DNA of 5,508 bases from Chloroflexota bacterium (GCA_016202525.1 JACQOM010000078.1:1-5508); one strand, 5' to 3'. Positions 1 through 5,498 are shown, numbered from the stretch's first letter. Program-made: numbers and translations. The notes: generated by a model from the sequence alone, not told the origin.

Positions 1-311
1 ATATATGCCTCACTAACGCCAAAGCCACGAACCACCGCCTCATTCAGAAATAGCTTGCCATTCTCAGTCACGGAACCGATCGCCAGTTCCGCCTGGAATG
101 GCGCACGCAGCTTACGCGCCAGCACGATATCCAGGTCAGCCGCCAGCTCACGCGCCAGTTCCTCTGCCACGATTACCCCACCCCGCGGAATGCCCAGCAC
201 CACCGCCTTCTTCCCGCGATACTCTATTAATTCCTGAGCCAGGAGTCTCCCCGCTTCCCATCTATCCCGGAATGGCTCACTGCTGTGCGATACGATACGT
301 AATTTACCCAT
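1..311 (-). CDS. Phosphoribosyltransferase-family protein, N-terminal half (cut by left edge)
   Basis: This is the first 103 codons of a gene that runs off the left edge, so no stop is seen. The translation starts MGKLRIV and has FRDRWEAGRLLAQEL (about residues 14-28), VVLGIPRGGVIVAEELA (38-53), DIVLARKLRAP (61-71) and ELAIGSV (75-81). This order is typical of the stand-alone bacterial PRTase-fold proteins that begin 'FxDRxEAGxxLA' and carry a PRGG loop. The PRPP-binding loop (DDGxATG type) should lie further on and is outside the window, so catalytic competence cannot be judged. Family members are usually annotated as predicted PRPP-dependent transferases of unknown substrate, sometimes fused to a hydrolase domain. 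The ATG at 309-311 has an AGGA (325-328) 13 bases upstream, overlapping the stop of the VOC gene. The 15-bp gap implies co-transcription with that gene. Family confident, substrate unknown. Confidence 0.85.
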   Translation of the reverse strand, partial: MGKLRIVSHSSEPFRDRWEAGRLLAQELIEYRGKKAVVLGIPRGGVIVAEELARELAADLDIVLARKLRAPFQAELAIGSVTENGKLFLNEAVVRGFGVSEAY

Positions 312-326
312 GACCGGCCCATATTC

Positions 327-959
327 CTAACTGTTTTTCTTGCCGTGGAACAACTCGCTGCCAGCGCCGGGATACACCACGCGCTCTGATTCGGGAGTTG
401 GCGTAATGACCTCGGGCCACACTTCAGTTTGCGGCTCGGCTCCCTCAAGAGTTATCCGAGACGGTGTCCTGTCCCTCATCTGTGGCTTGGCGCGGACGTC
501 AACGCCCTCGACATTATGCGAGAACTCGATAGGGATACCATTCGGGTCGTGAGCATAGATGGAATGAATGAATCCGTGATTGATGACATCCGATACGGGA
601 AAGCCGGCGGCTTCGAGTTTGTCTTTCAGCAACCACAGGTCATCTTCGGTTTCAACACCAAAGGACACATGGTCGAATATGAAAGGACCCCTGACCGGGC
701 GACCGTGCTCTTTGTTGGCGACAGGTTCGACTCCCTGCCATTCAAAAAAGGCGATGAGGTCGGTATCCGAAATCTGGAAAAAATAATGCCGGTACCCTGT
801 CTGTCCGAGTCCGGCGACAAGGCGCATACCTAAGAGGTCCCGCCAGAAACGGATGGTCTTATCGATATCGCCCGTAGCCATGGCCAGGTGGTTGACTCCA
901 TTAAACCTGACCACCGGCGTTTTCTTCCCGGGAACAGATTGAGCAAAAGTGTTCTTCAT
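327..959 (-). CDS. VOC-superfamily (glyoxalase/extradiol dioxygenase fold) protein
   Basis: A 210-residue protein with the paired beta-alpha-beta-beta-beta modules of the vicinal oxygen chelate fold. Module one spans about residues 18-75 (VNHLAM, then FWRDLLGMRLV) and module two about 93-150 (FDHVSFGVE, then AHDPNGIPIEFS). Candidate metal ligands are His24, Glu73, His97 and Glu145. The spacing of this H-E-H-E set (49, 24 and 48 residues) is close to that of bacterial glyoxalase I, but the flanking sequence is not that of a classic GloA. An H-H-E extradiol-type centre (H24, H97, E145) is therefore also possible. The last 60 residues are an acidic and proline-rich tail beyond the fold. The ATG at 957-959 has only a weak ribosome binding site. 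The gene follows a 177-bp spacer and is paired with the phosphoribosyltransferase. The real substrate cannot be told from sequence. Confidence 0.87.
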   Translation of the reverse strand: MKNTFAQSVPGKKTPVVRFNGVNHLAMATGDIDKTIRFWRDLLGMRLVAGLGQTGYRHYFFQISDTDLIAFFEWQGVEPVANKEHGRPVRGPFIFDHVSFGVETEDDLWLLKDKLEAAGFPVSDVINHGFIHSIYAHDPNGIPIEFSHNVEGVDVRAKPQMRDRTPSRITLEGAEPQTEVWPEVITPTPESERVVYPGAGSELFHGKKNS

Positions 960-1030
960 CGTTTTACCAGAGAGCCTGGCTGTTTTACCTTACTCAAAAA
1001 TCCCAGAATAATTATAATTAGAATAAGAAA

Positions 1031-1062
1031 TACCCTAGCTCAACCAGCGTCAGCTTGGGGTA
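1031..1062 (-). terminator. Probable hairpin terminator after the DUF5752-like gene
   Basis: Read on the minus strand, TACCC-CA-AGCT and AGCT-A-GGGTA form a nine-pair stem with a small internal bulge and an 11-base loop. The stem is followed by the T-rich run TATTTCTTATTCT. It lies 74 bases after the DUF5752-like stop and 71 bases before the VOC start, which fits an intrinsic terminator separating the two units. The bulge and the interrupted T-tract make it imperfect. An AT-rich TATAAT (1011-1016) just beyond could serve as a -10 element for the VOC gene, but no good -35 is spaced to match it. Confidence 0.45.
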
Positions 1063-1136
1063 ATACCTCTGGCTACCCTTCTGCTTCGCTTTCCTTAATA
1101 TTGTTATCCTGACTATGATACTGCCGGGTTTTGAGC

Positions 1137-1442
1137 TCAGGACAGCCTTCTGGAGAGGGTATCTATCCGGCTGGCTGTCACCTTAGCCGCCTGGACCCGG
1201 TTCGATGCCTTCTGCAAGTCTTTCGCCAGTCTATCATCCTTGATGATGTCTCTTACCCAGTTGGTAAAATCATTCTTTTCCGCATTAGCATGAAAGGCAT
1301 AATTTTCGTCTGTTATGGTTTTAAGCTCGTTCCCGAGCTCTTTCATGTTGCGCAGGACACAACCATCACAGGCCCTGAAGACATACTCCTCGGGTACATC
1401 AGACAATAACCTTTTCGCCTCCTGTTTTAATGTTTCTGCCAT
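1137..1442 (-). CDS. DUF5752-like small protein
   Basis: A 101-residue soluble protein with no signal peptide or membrane segment. Residues 20-40 read [21 protein letters not shown], followed by a segment with [19 protein letters not shown] (49-67) and then LAKDLQKA. The pattern 'F-x-DG-x-L-x-N/S-x-x-EL ... FxxHxNxxxNDFxNWxxD' matches what I recall of the DUF5752 family, whose function is not established. A CxxC pair (Cys25, Cys28) lies in the first conserved block. The ATG at 1440-1442 is chosen because a strong AAAGGAGG lies 9 bases upstream. An in-frame TTG two codons earlier sits only 3 bases from that site and is unlikely. The gene follows the universal stress protein after 86 bp and precedes a likely terminator, so it may end the glgC-led unit. 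It is real as a gene, tentative as to family. Confidence 0.8.
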   Translation of the reverse strand: MAETLKQEAKRLLSDVPEEYVFRACDGCVLRNMKELGNELKTITDENYAFHANAEKNDFTNWVRDIIKDDRLAKDLQKASNRVQAAKVTASRIDTLSRRLS

Positions 1443-1528
1443 TCTCAATCGCCTCCTTTATTCATAGTTTTTAATAACAAACCATTACACGATAGTTTTG
1501 CAATCAGTTATTCTTACTTAGGGTCAAC

Positions 1529-2035
1529 TTATCCGGCTATCCTTTCAGCATCCGGCGAAGCAGGCGGCAGGCAACCCGGCGCCCTGACCATCAAAATGGG
1601 GACACTGGCAGAACGGAGAACCCGGTCAGCCACGCTTCCCCAAACCCAGCGGCTGACGCCGGAGCGTCCGTGCGTCGCAATAGCAATAAGGTCTACCCCA
1701 TTTTTAACGGCATATTCAGCAATGCTATCAGCAGCCTTACCTATTACTATTGCCGACTGAATATTAACCCCGTCATATTTTATTCGGCTTACCAGTTGGT
1801 CCAGATAATGCTTAGCCGCCGCTCTGTTTGTCGAATTTATGCGCTCTATTTCTTCCCCGCTGAAGAAGCTACCGCCATTTTCCCAACCGCTGGCCATCAT
1901 GTAGACAAAAGGCTCGACAACACGGAGAAAAACAACACTTTGCGTGCCACATCCCCTGGCAATGGATTCCACGTGAGGCAGAACACATTCCGCCAACTCT
2001 GAACCATCCAGTGGCACTAATACTTTCTTGTACAT
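1529..2035 (-). CDS. Universal stress protein (UspA family)
   Basis: A 168-residue single Usp domain, an alpha/beta nucleotide-binding fold expected in the cytoplasm. It opens [16 protein letters not shown] with the conserved Asp10 after beta-1. It closes with the nucleotide-loop signature ATHGRSG...[19 protein letters not shown] (residues 120-150). In ATP-binding members the motif is G-x2-G-x9-G-S/T. Here the first Gly is Ala120, while Gly123, Gly133 and Ser134 are kept, so ATP binding is likely but not certain. A glycine-rich insert (about 49-60) precedes the central helix. An upstream in-frame ATG would add 19 residues. The start at 2033-2035 is preferred because GGAGG lies directly before it at normal spacing and the domain begins there. 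Usp proteins are commonly induced in starvation or low-oxygen stress. The gene is 86 bp downstream of the PfpI-family gene, with a weak promoter candidate between them. Confidence 0.93.
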   Translation of the reverse strand: MYKKVLVPLDGSELAECVLPHVESIARGCGTQSVVFLRVVEPFVYMMASGWENGGSFFSGEEIERINSTNRAAAKHYLDQLVSRIKYDGVNIQSAIVIGKAADSIAEYAVKNGVDLIAIATHGRSGVSRWVWGSVADRVLRSASVPILMVRAPGCLPPASPDAERIAG

Positions 2036-2082
2036 CCTTACCTCCTTATCATTATTTTGGCTAACTCCCGGTTCCGCTGAAT

Positions 2083-2111
2083 ACTTTAGCACCAGGTCAT
2101 TACATCGGCAA
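2083..2111 (-). promoter_or_regulatory. Weak candidate promoter for the universal stress gene
   Basis: On the minus strand, TTGCCG (2106-2111) and TAAAGT (2083-2088) are separated by exactly 17 bases and would start transcription about 40 bases before the usp start codon. Each hexamer matches the sigma70 consensus at only four of six positions. Its position in an 86-bp spacer is suggestive, since it would let the stress gene be expressed apart from the genes upstream. Confidence 0.28.
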
Positions 2112-2121
2112 TACCCCTGAT

Positions 2122-2640
2122 TCAGACTAAAGCCCCTATTATTGCCTGGTTAAACCCGGGCAAGTCGGCAGGTTTACGTGACGTAATGATATTGCCGTCT
2201 ATCACCACCGGCTCATCGACCCAGGTAGCGCCAGCATTCCTCAGATCTATAGCCACCGAAGGCCAGGAGGTTACCCGGCGCCCCTTAACGATACCCGCCG
2301 ATATGAGCAGTTGTGGCCCGTGACAGACCGCCGCCACCACCTTGCCATTATCAGCAGCTTTCTTCACCAGGTCAATCATGGCTTGAGACAGGCGCATTTT
2401 GTCGGGAGCATAGCCTCCGGGCACAATTATGGCATCGAAATCATCCGCCTTGACCTTATCGGCGGTAGTCTCCGGAGTTATCGTAGCGCTACCACGCTTA
2501 CCTTTATAGCTCTGCTTTGAGCCGCTGCCCACAATAATTACCCGGGCACCGGCGTCCTTCATCGCTCGCAAAGGCTCCGTAAGCTCGGAGTCCTCAAAAT
2601 CATCTTCAGCCAGAATAGCGATACGCTTTCCCTCAAGCAT
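2122..2640 (-). CDS. PfpI/DJ-1 family protein (class I glutamine amidotransferase-like)
   Basis: A 172-residue protein spanning the complete PfpI/YhbO-type fold. The nucleophile-elbow motif AAVCHGPQ contains Cys106 and His107. The acidic partner is Asp80 in VPGGYAPDKMRL, aligned with Glu74 of Pyrococcus PfpI; Asp occurs at this place in YhbO-type proteins. The conserved N-terminal EDDFEDSEL (12-20) and the C-terminal TSWPSVAIDLRNAGATWVDEPVV and SRKPADL blocks are all present. Family members have been described as intracellular proteases, chaperones, or enzymes acting on methylglyoxal and glycated products; the main activity is debated. The start at 2638-2640 has only a weak Shine-Dalgarno. 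It lies 8 bases after the stop of the RAM-domain gene, so translational coupling is likely. Family assignment is firm, the activity open. Confidence 0.93.
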   Translation of the reverse strand: MLEGKRIAILAEDDFEDSELTEPLRAMKDAGARVIIVGSGSKQSYKGKRGSATITPETTADKVKADDFDAIIVPGGYAPDKMRLSQAMIDLVKKAADNGKVVAAVCHGPQLLISAGIVKGRRVTSWPSVAIDLRNAGATWVDEPVVIDGNIITSRKPADLPGFNQAIIGALV

Positions 2641-2648
2641 TTTCAGCT

Positions 2649-2933
2649 CTACATCATGCCCGTGCGAACCAGTGTACGCCTGCCAGCCTCATCTGGCAGA
2701 GTCCGTACCGGCAGCAAAGATACGTCTTCTGTTACCTGTTCTAACACAGCCAGCACCGCATTAGTTACCCTGGCCAGTCCCTGCCGGTCTGAGGCTTCGA
2801 GCGTGACAATGATATCCGGATGTCCATCCAGCAAGTCAACCCTGACTACCCCCGGTCTACCCCAAATCAATCGGCTCACGTTATCAGTTTTCCCATCCGT
2901 GATATTCAGCAGCAGGTACGCCCGATGACTCAT
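2649..2933 (-). CDS. Stand-alone Lrp/AsnC ligand-binding (RAM) domain protein
   Basis: A 94-residue protein whose first 76 residues fit the RAM (AsnC_trans_reg) ferredoxin-like fold. They run AYLLLNITDGKTDNVSRLI (5-23), a GVVRVDLLDGHPDIIVTLEA turn-strand block (28-47) and a second helix, ending at VSLLPV (71-76). The remaining 18 residues are a basic tail without clear similarity. There is no helix-turn-helix, so it cannot bind DNA in the usual Lrp manner. Stand-alone RAM proteins form oligomers and can bind amino acids or pair with full Lrp regulators. The start at 2931-2933 is supported by GGAGG 9 bases upstream. It sits 37 bp after glgC and 8 bp before the PfpI-family gene, firmly inside the operon. 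Possible roles are effector sensing or modulation of a neighbouring enzyme; neither is shown by the sequence. Confidence 0.8.
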   Translation of the reverse strand: MSHRAYLLLNITDGKTDNVSRLIWGRPGVVRVDLLDGHPDIIVTLEASDRQGLARVTNAVLAVLEQVTEDVSLLPVRTLPDEAGRRTLVRTGMM

Positions 2934-2970
2934 CGTTCGCCACCTCCAATTTCTCTATGCATGCCTGATA

Positions 2971-4188
2971 TTAAGCGCCCGAAACAACCTCTCCATGCGA
3001 AATCACACTGGCCACAAAGTCTGAAATCCCGACATGAGGCAGAATTCTACAATTTCGTCCCACGGCAGTGCGAGGCGGAACGGTTACACCTTTACCCAGC
3101 ACCGTAATGTTACTATGGTCCCAGTTCAAATCGGAGCCAAAACCGATATAGCCATACTCGCCGATTTTTACTCCTTCATCCACCACAGAATGGTCAACCA
3201 CGCTATAGCGGCCGATAAAGGTCTTCCCCATAATCACGGAATTCCGAACCACAGCCTGCTCATCCACCCATACCTCCGGCGACAGTACAGAGTTCTCAAC
3301 ACGCCCTTTAATCACGCAACCGGGGCTTACCAGACTATTTTTTATGATGGCACCCTTGCCGATACATGGCAGCGAAAGACCCTGCTCTTGTGTCAAAATG
3401 GGAGATGAGCCATTAAGACTGAGACACGGCTGCTCCTTGGTCAGCTCCATATTAGCCTGGTAATAGGCTTCCATCGTACCAATATCTTGCCAGTATCCAT
3501 CGAACTGGTAAGCAAAGACCCTGTCCTGCCTGACCATCCTGGGTAGTATTGAATAGCCGAAGTCATGCCGTGACGCCATGTCAGCGGCATCCTCAGTAAG
3601 ACATTCCGCCAGGAATTTCCGGTTAAAAACATAGATACCCATTGAAGCCAGATTACTCTGGGCCACCGGTGATTTTTCCAGAAAATCTAAAATTCTACCA
3701 TCAGCATCGATGGTAACCATGCCAAAACGGTAAGCTTGCTCGATCGGCACCGGTACTACCCCTACGGTCACATCGGCGTTGACCTCCTGATGGAAGGCCA
3801 GCATCTTACGGTAGTCCAGCTTGTAGACATGGTCGCCGGCCAGAACGACTACCGCGTCAATCTTACCCTTATCTAAGTAGTCAAGGTTCTGATAGACGGC
3901 ATCGGCAGTACCGCTGTAAGAGCCAGCTCTCGGTTCCAGGACATGGAAATTCGTGGAATTGGCGTTCATCAGGTGCCACTGCCGAAGATAGTCGGTCATC
4001 TGGGAACGCTCATAGTCGGCCAGCACGGCAATATCATTTATTTTAGAATAGATACAATTACTGAGACTAAAATCAATTACCTTGAATTTACCGGCAAAAG
4101 GTAACACCGGCTTGGGCCTGACGTGACACAGCATTTCCATTCTCTCACCCTTGCCTCCGGCAAGGATTACCGCTGCTACTCTGCTCAT
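2971..4188 (-). CDS. glgC: Glucose-1-phosphate adenylyltransferase (ADP-glucose pyrophosphorylase)
   Basis: Makes ADP-glucose and pyrophosphate from ATP and glucose-1-phosphate, the committed step of bacterial glycogen synthesis. The 405 residues are normal for GlgC. The N-terminal nucleotidyltransferase domain (about 1-250) has VILAGGKGERM (8-17), KPVLPFAGKFKVIDFSLSNC (26-45), SGTADAVYQN (92-101), AGDHVYKLDY with Asp119 (117-126), FLEKSP with Lys172 (the glucose-1-phosphate Lys by family alignment) and YWQDIGT (232-238). The C-terminal part (about 275-385) is a left-handed beta-helix with hexapeptide-like repeats. The nucleotide loop reads GERMEML where typical GlgC has G-x-R-L-x-x-L. The start at 4186-4188 is chosen because AGGAG lies 6 bases upstream and the domain begins at once; a longer reading adds 12 residues unlike the family. 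No glycogen synthase or branching enzyme is in the window. A related sugar nucleotidyltransferase activity is a minor alternative. Confidence 0.92.
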   Translation of the reverse strand: MSRVAAVILAGGKGERMEMLCHVRPKPVLPFAGKFKVIDFSLSNCIYSKINDIAVLADYERSQMTDYLRQWHLMNANSTNFHVLEPRAGSYSGTADAVYQNLDYLDKGKIDAVVVLAGDHVYKLDYRKMLAFHQEVNADVTVGVVPVPIEQAYRFGMVTIDADGRILDFLEKSPVAQSNLASMGIYVFNRKFLAECLTEDAADMASRHDFGYSILPRMVRQDRVFAYQFDGYWQDIGTMEAYYQANMELTKEQPCLSLNGSSPILTQEQGLSLPCIGKGAIIKNSLVSPGCVIKGRVENSVLSPEVWVDEQAVVRNSVIMGKTFIGRYSVVDHSVVDEGVKIGEYGYIGFGSDLNWDHSNITVLGKGVTVPPRTAVGRNCRILPHVGISDFVASVISHGEVVSGA

Positions 4189-4230
4189 GACCATCTCCTC
4201 TGCATTTTTGTTTTTGGATTGCAACCGGCA

Positions 4231-4458
4231 TCACCAAGCCCAGTACAATCGGCACGGCTGGCTCGAACCGCAATCGTGGTAAATATCGTTTCCCACCTGG
4301 TTGAACTTGCGGGTCGGCAACAGTTCACTGCCACTAATCCAGACTGTCTGTAGCGCTTTGCAGTGGGGGCAGAACACCACTGCCTCTCTGGGAGGTATGT
4401 CCCGTGCGGCTTGCCGGACAGCAGATGCCCTCTCCTCTTTTTTAACTGCTAATACCAT
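4231..4458 (-). CDS. Small putative zinc-ribbon protein heading the glgC operon
   Basis: A 75-residue protein that I do not recognise as a named family. After a charged, basic N-terminus (residues 1-25) it has FCPHC (Cys30, Cys33), a 27-residue beta-rich linker with PTRKF, then YHDCGSSQPCRLYW with His61, Cys63 and Cys69. Two cysteine pairs 30 or more residues apart suggest one structural zinc site. There is no signal peptide or membrane helix. The ATG at 4456-4458 has GGGAG 7 bases upstream and lies about 47 bases after a plausible transcription start, which supports a real gene despite its size. It is the first gene of the run, 42 bp before glgC. Possible roles are nucleic-acid binding or a regulatory partner of a neighbouring protein; the sequence does not decide. 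It could also be a redox or metal-binding protein. Confidence 0.72.
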   Translation of the reverse strand: MVLAVKKEERASAVRQAARDIPPREAVVFCPHCKALQTVWISGSELLPTRKFNQVGNDIYHDCGSSQPCRLYWAW

Positions 4459-4508
4459 AGATGAACTCCCGCAACATATTGATTAACAGTTTAGAGGGCA
4501 AACCATGG

Positions 4509-4544
4509 AAAAGTTATAAAATAGGGAGGAAAAAAGTTACAAAA
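4509..4544. repeat. Two direct copies of AAAAGTTAYAAAA upstream of the glgC operon
   Basis: On the plus strand, AAAAGTTATAAAA (4509-4521) and AAAAGTTACAAAA (4532-4544) differ at one base and start 23 bp apart, about two helical turns. A related AAAAGTTGTCAAAA occurs at 5340-5353 in the response-regulator promoter. Tandem sites at about two turns suit a dimeric winged-helix regulator, but the motifs overlap promoter hexamers and could partly reflect those. Confidence 0.4.
4513..4542 (-). promoter_or_regulatory. Candidate sigma70-type promoter of the zinc-ribbon/glgC operon
   Basis: On the minus strand, TTGTAA (4537-4542) and TATAAC (4513-4518) are 18 bases apart. They would start transcription near 4506, giving a leader of roughly 47 bases before the zinc-ribbon start codon. 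The -10 matches consensus at five of six positions and the -35 at four. Both hexamers lie inside the two copies of the AAAAGTTAYAAAA motif, so activator or repressor binding there would directly affect polymerase. Confidence 0.5.
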
Positions 4545-4601
4545 CTATGACACTTTCCGGGGATGTTACCGGGACAAGCAGAAAATCTGTCAGGCAGATG
4601 A

Positions 4602-5297
4602 TTAGTCTATTCGGTCTATGATGTAGCCGGTTTTGGCTACGGTGCGGATGAGTACCGGCTGGCTGGAGTCTTTCTCTATCTTGTACCTCAGACGGCTGAC
4701 CCACGTACGTAATATCTGTACATCATCACGATATTCCGGTCCCCAGACGCGCGTGAGCAGTTCTCCATGAAGCATCAAGCGCCCGGCATTCCGGGTAAGT
4801 TCGTTGAGCAGCAGCCATTCGATTCTGGTCAGGCGTATTTCTTCCCCCCGCACTATGACCGTATGCTTCTTAAAATCAATGGTCAGGTCACCCAGAGAAA
4901 ACTGCTCAGGTGCCTTGCGTTTATCAGACGATGCCAGACGCCGCCTGAGCGCTTCAATACGGGCGACCAGCTCATCCGGACTGAAGGGCTTGGCCAGATA
5001 GTCATCGGCGCCGAGGTCGAGTCCGGCTACCTTGTCCGCGTTTGTTCCCTTAGCGCTGAGCATAATAACCGGCACGGAAGAAAAGGAACGAAGCTCTTTT
5101 AGAGTTTCAAGACCATCCTTTTTGGGCATCATCACATCGAGCACAACCATGTCCGGCTCCTGCGTTCGAAACTGCTGGAGAGCCTCTACTCCATTGCTGG
5201 CGGTGAGTACCTCATAGTCGGAGACCCTGAGCTTGGCACTAAGGAAATGGACAATGCGCGGTTCATCATCGACTAGCAAGATACAGAATCGTTTCAT
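4602..5297 (-). CDS. OmpR/PhoB-family response regulator
   Basis: A 231-residue cytoplasmic two-component regulator of standard length. The receiver domain (about 3-117) has the acidic pair Asp10/Asp11, phosphoacceptor Asp54 (VVLDVMMPKKDG), switch residue Ser81 (MLSAKG), Tyr100 and Lys103 (DDYLAKPF). After a linker (about 120-133), the winged-helix DNA-binding domain (about 134-229) has LTRIEWLLLNELTRNAGRLMLHGELLTRVWG and the recognition-helix region VQILRTWVSRLRYKIE. The wing ends IRTVAKTGYII, where family members usually have RGxGY. The start at 5295-5297 is fixed by the receiver-domain boundary and by a strong promoter that starts only about 20 bases upstream; longer in-frame readings begin upstream of that promoter. 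No kinase is visible on either side. It lies 143 bp before the zinc-ribbon/glgC operon, a natural target. Family and phosphorylation competence are secure, the signal unknown. Confidence 0.95.
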   Translation of the reverse strand: MKRFCILLVDDEPRIVHFLSAKLRVSDYEVLTASNGVEALQQFRTQEPDMVVLDVMMPKKDGLETLKELRSFSSVPVIMLSAKGTNADKVAGLDLGADDYLAKPFSPDELVARIEALRRRLASSDKRKAPEQFSLGDLTIDFKKHTVIVRGEEIRLTRIEWLLLNELTRNAGRLMLHGELLTRVWGPEYRDDVQILRTWVSRLRYKIEKDSSQPVLIRTVAKTGYIIDRID

Positions 5298-5322
5298 TAT
5301 AGTATCCCGTGTTTCTGCTTCA

Positions 5323-5351
5323 ATGATAGTGGTAAAAAGAAAAGTTGTCAA
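5323..5351 (-). promoter_or_regulatory. Strong sigma70-type promoter of the response-regulator gene
   Basis: On the minus strand, TTGACA (5346-5351, perfect) and TATCAT (5323-5328, five of six) are separated by the optimal 17 bases. The predicted start is near 5316, giving a leader of about 20 bases with a modest GGGA ribosome binding site before the ATG. The spacer is pyrimidine-rich. The -35 lies inside an AAAAGTTGTCAAAA segment that resembles the paired motifs in front of the glgC operon. Confidence 0.75.
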
Positions 5352-5449
5352 AATTAAGACTGGGTTCATTCTTGACGGGGAACGGGAGCGAGGGGTTTTT
5401 CTCAATCCTGGTTGCTTCTTATTAAACACCTCACCAATCCCCCCTCTCT

Positions 5450-5498
5450 AACCTACATACCCCCTTCCCCTGTAAGGGAAGGGGCAGGGGGATAGGTT
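5450..5498. repeat. C/G-rich imperfect palindrome, likely an interspersed repeat
   Basis: The left arm begins AACCTACATACCCCC followed by TTCCCC. The right arm is GGGAAGGGG, CA, GGGGG, ATAGGTT. The ends AACCTA and TAGGTT are exact inverse complements, and the CCCTTCCC/GGGAAGGG core pairs around a short loop at about 5470-5474. The flanks at 5434-5449 are also C-rich and the repeat may continue past the window. Such small palindromes resemble non-coding interspersed repeats or short MITE-like elements in environmental bacteria. No coding capacity is seen here, and 5354-5449 holds nothing else I can name. Confidence 0.65.

Noticed and set aside
429..833. 134-codon open reading frame on the plus strand
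   Set aside because: It lies wholly antisense to the well-supported VOC gene, resembles no known protein, and has no ribosome binding site of note.
1011..1016. Perfect TATAAT before the VOC gene
   Set aside because: No -35-like hexamer at 16-18 bases; the nearest TTGAGC is 21 bases away and the area is AT-rich, so a match by chance is likely.
1131..1409. 92-codon plus-strand open frame
   Set aside because: Antisense to the DUF5752-like gene, which has a strong ribosome binding site and conserved blocks.
2036..2092. 19-residue N-terminal extension of the universal stress protein
   Set aside because: The internal ATG has a strong GGAGG and coincides with the start of the Usp domain; the extension is not family-like.
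3441..3632. 63-codon minus-strand open frame inside glgC
   Set aside because: A frame-shifted shadow of glgC with no start signal or similarity; glgC itself reads through without interruption.
4585..4599. Small hairpin ATCTG/CAGAT followed by TTTTC just after the response-regulator stop, a possible terminator
   Set aside because: The stem is only five A/T-rich pairs and the T-run is very short; too weak to call.
5298..5429. 44-residue N-terminal extension of the response regulator, including a hydrophobic stretch that could look like a signal segment
   Set aside because: It would begin upstream of the TTGACA/TATCAT promoter, and the receiver domain starts exactly at the internal ATG at 5297.
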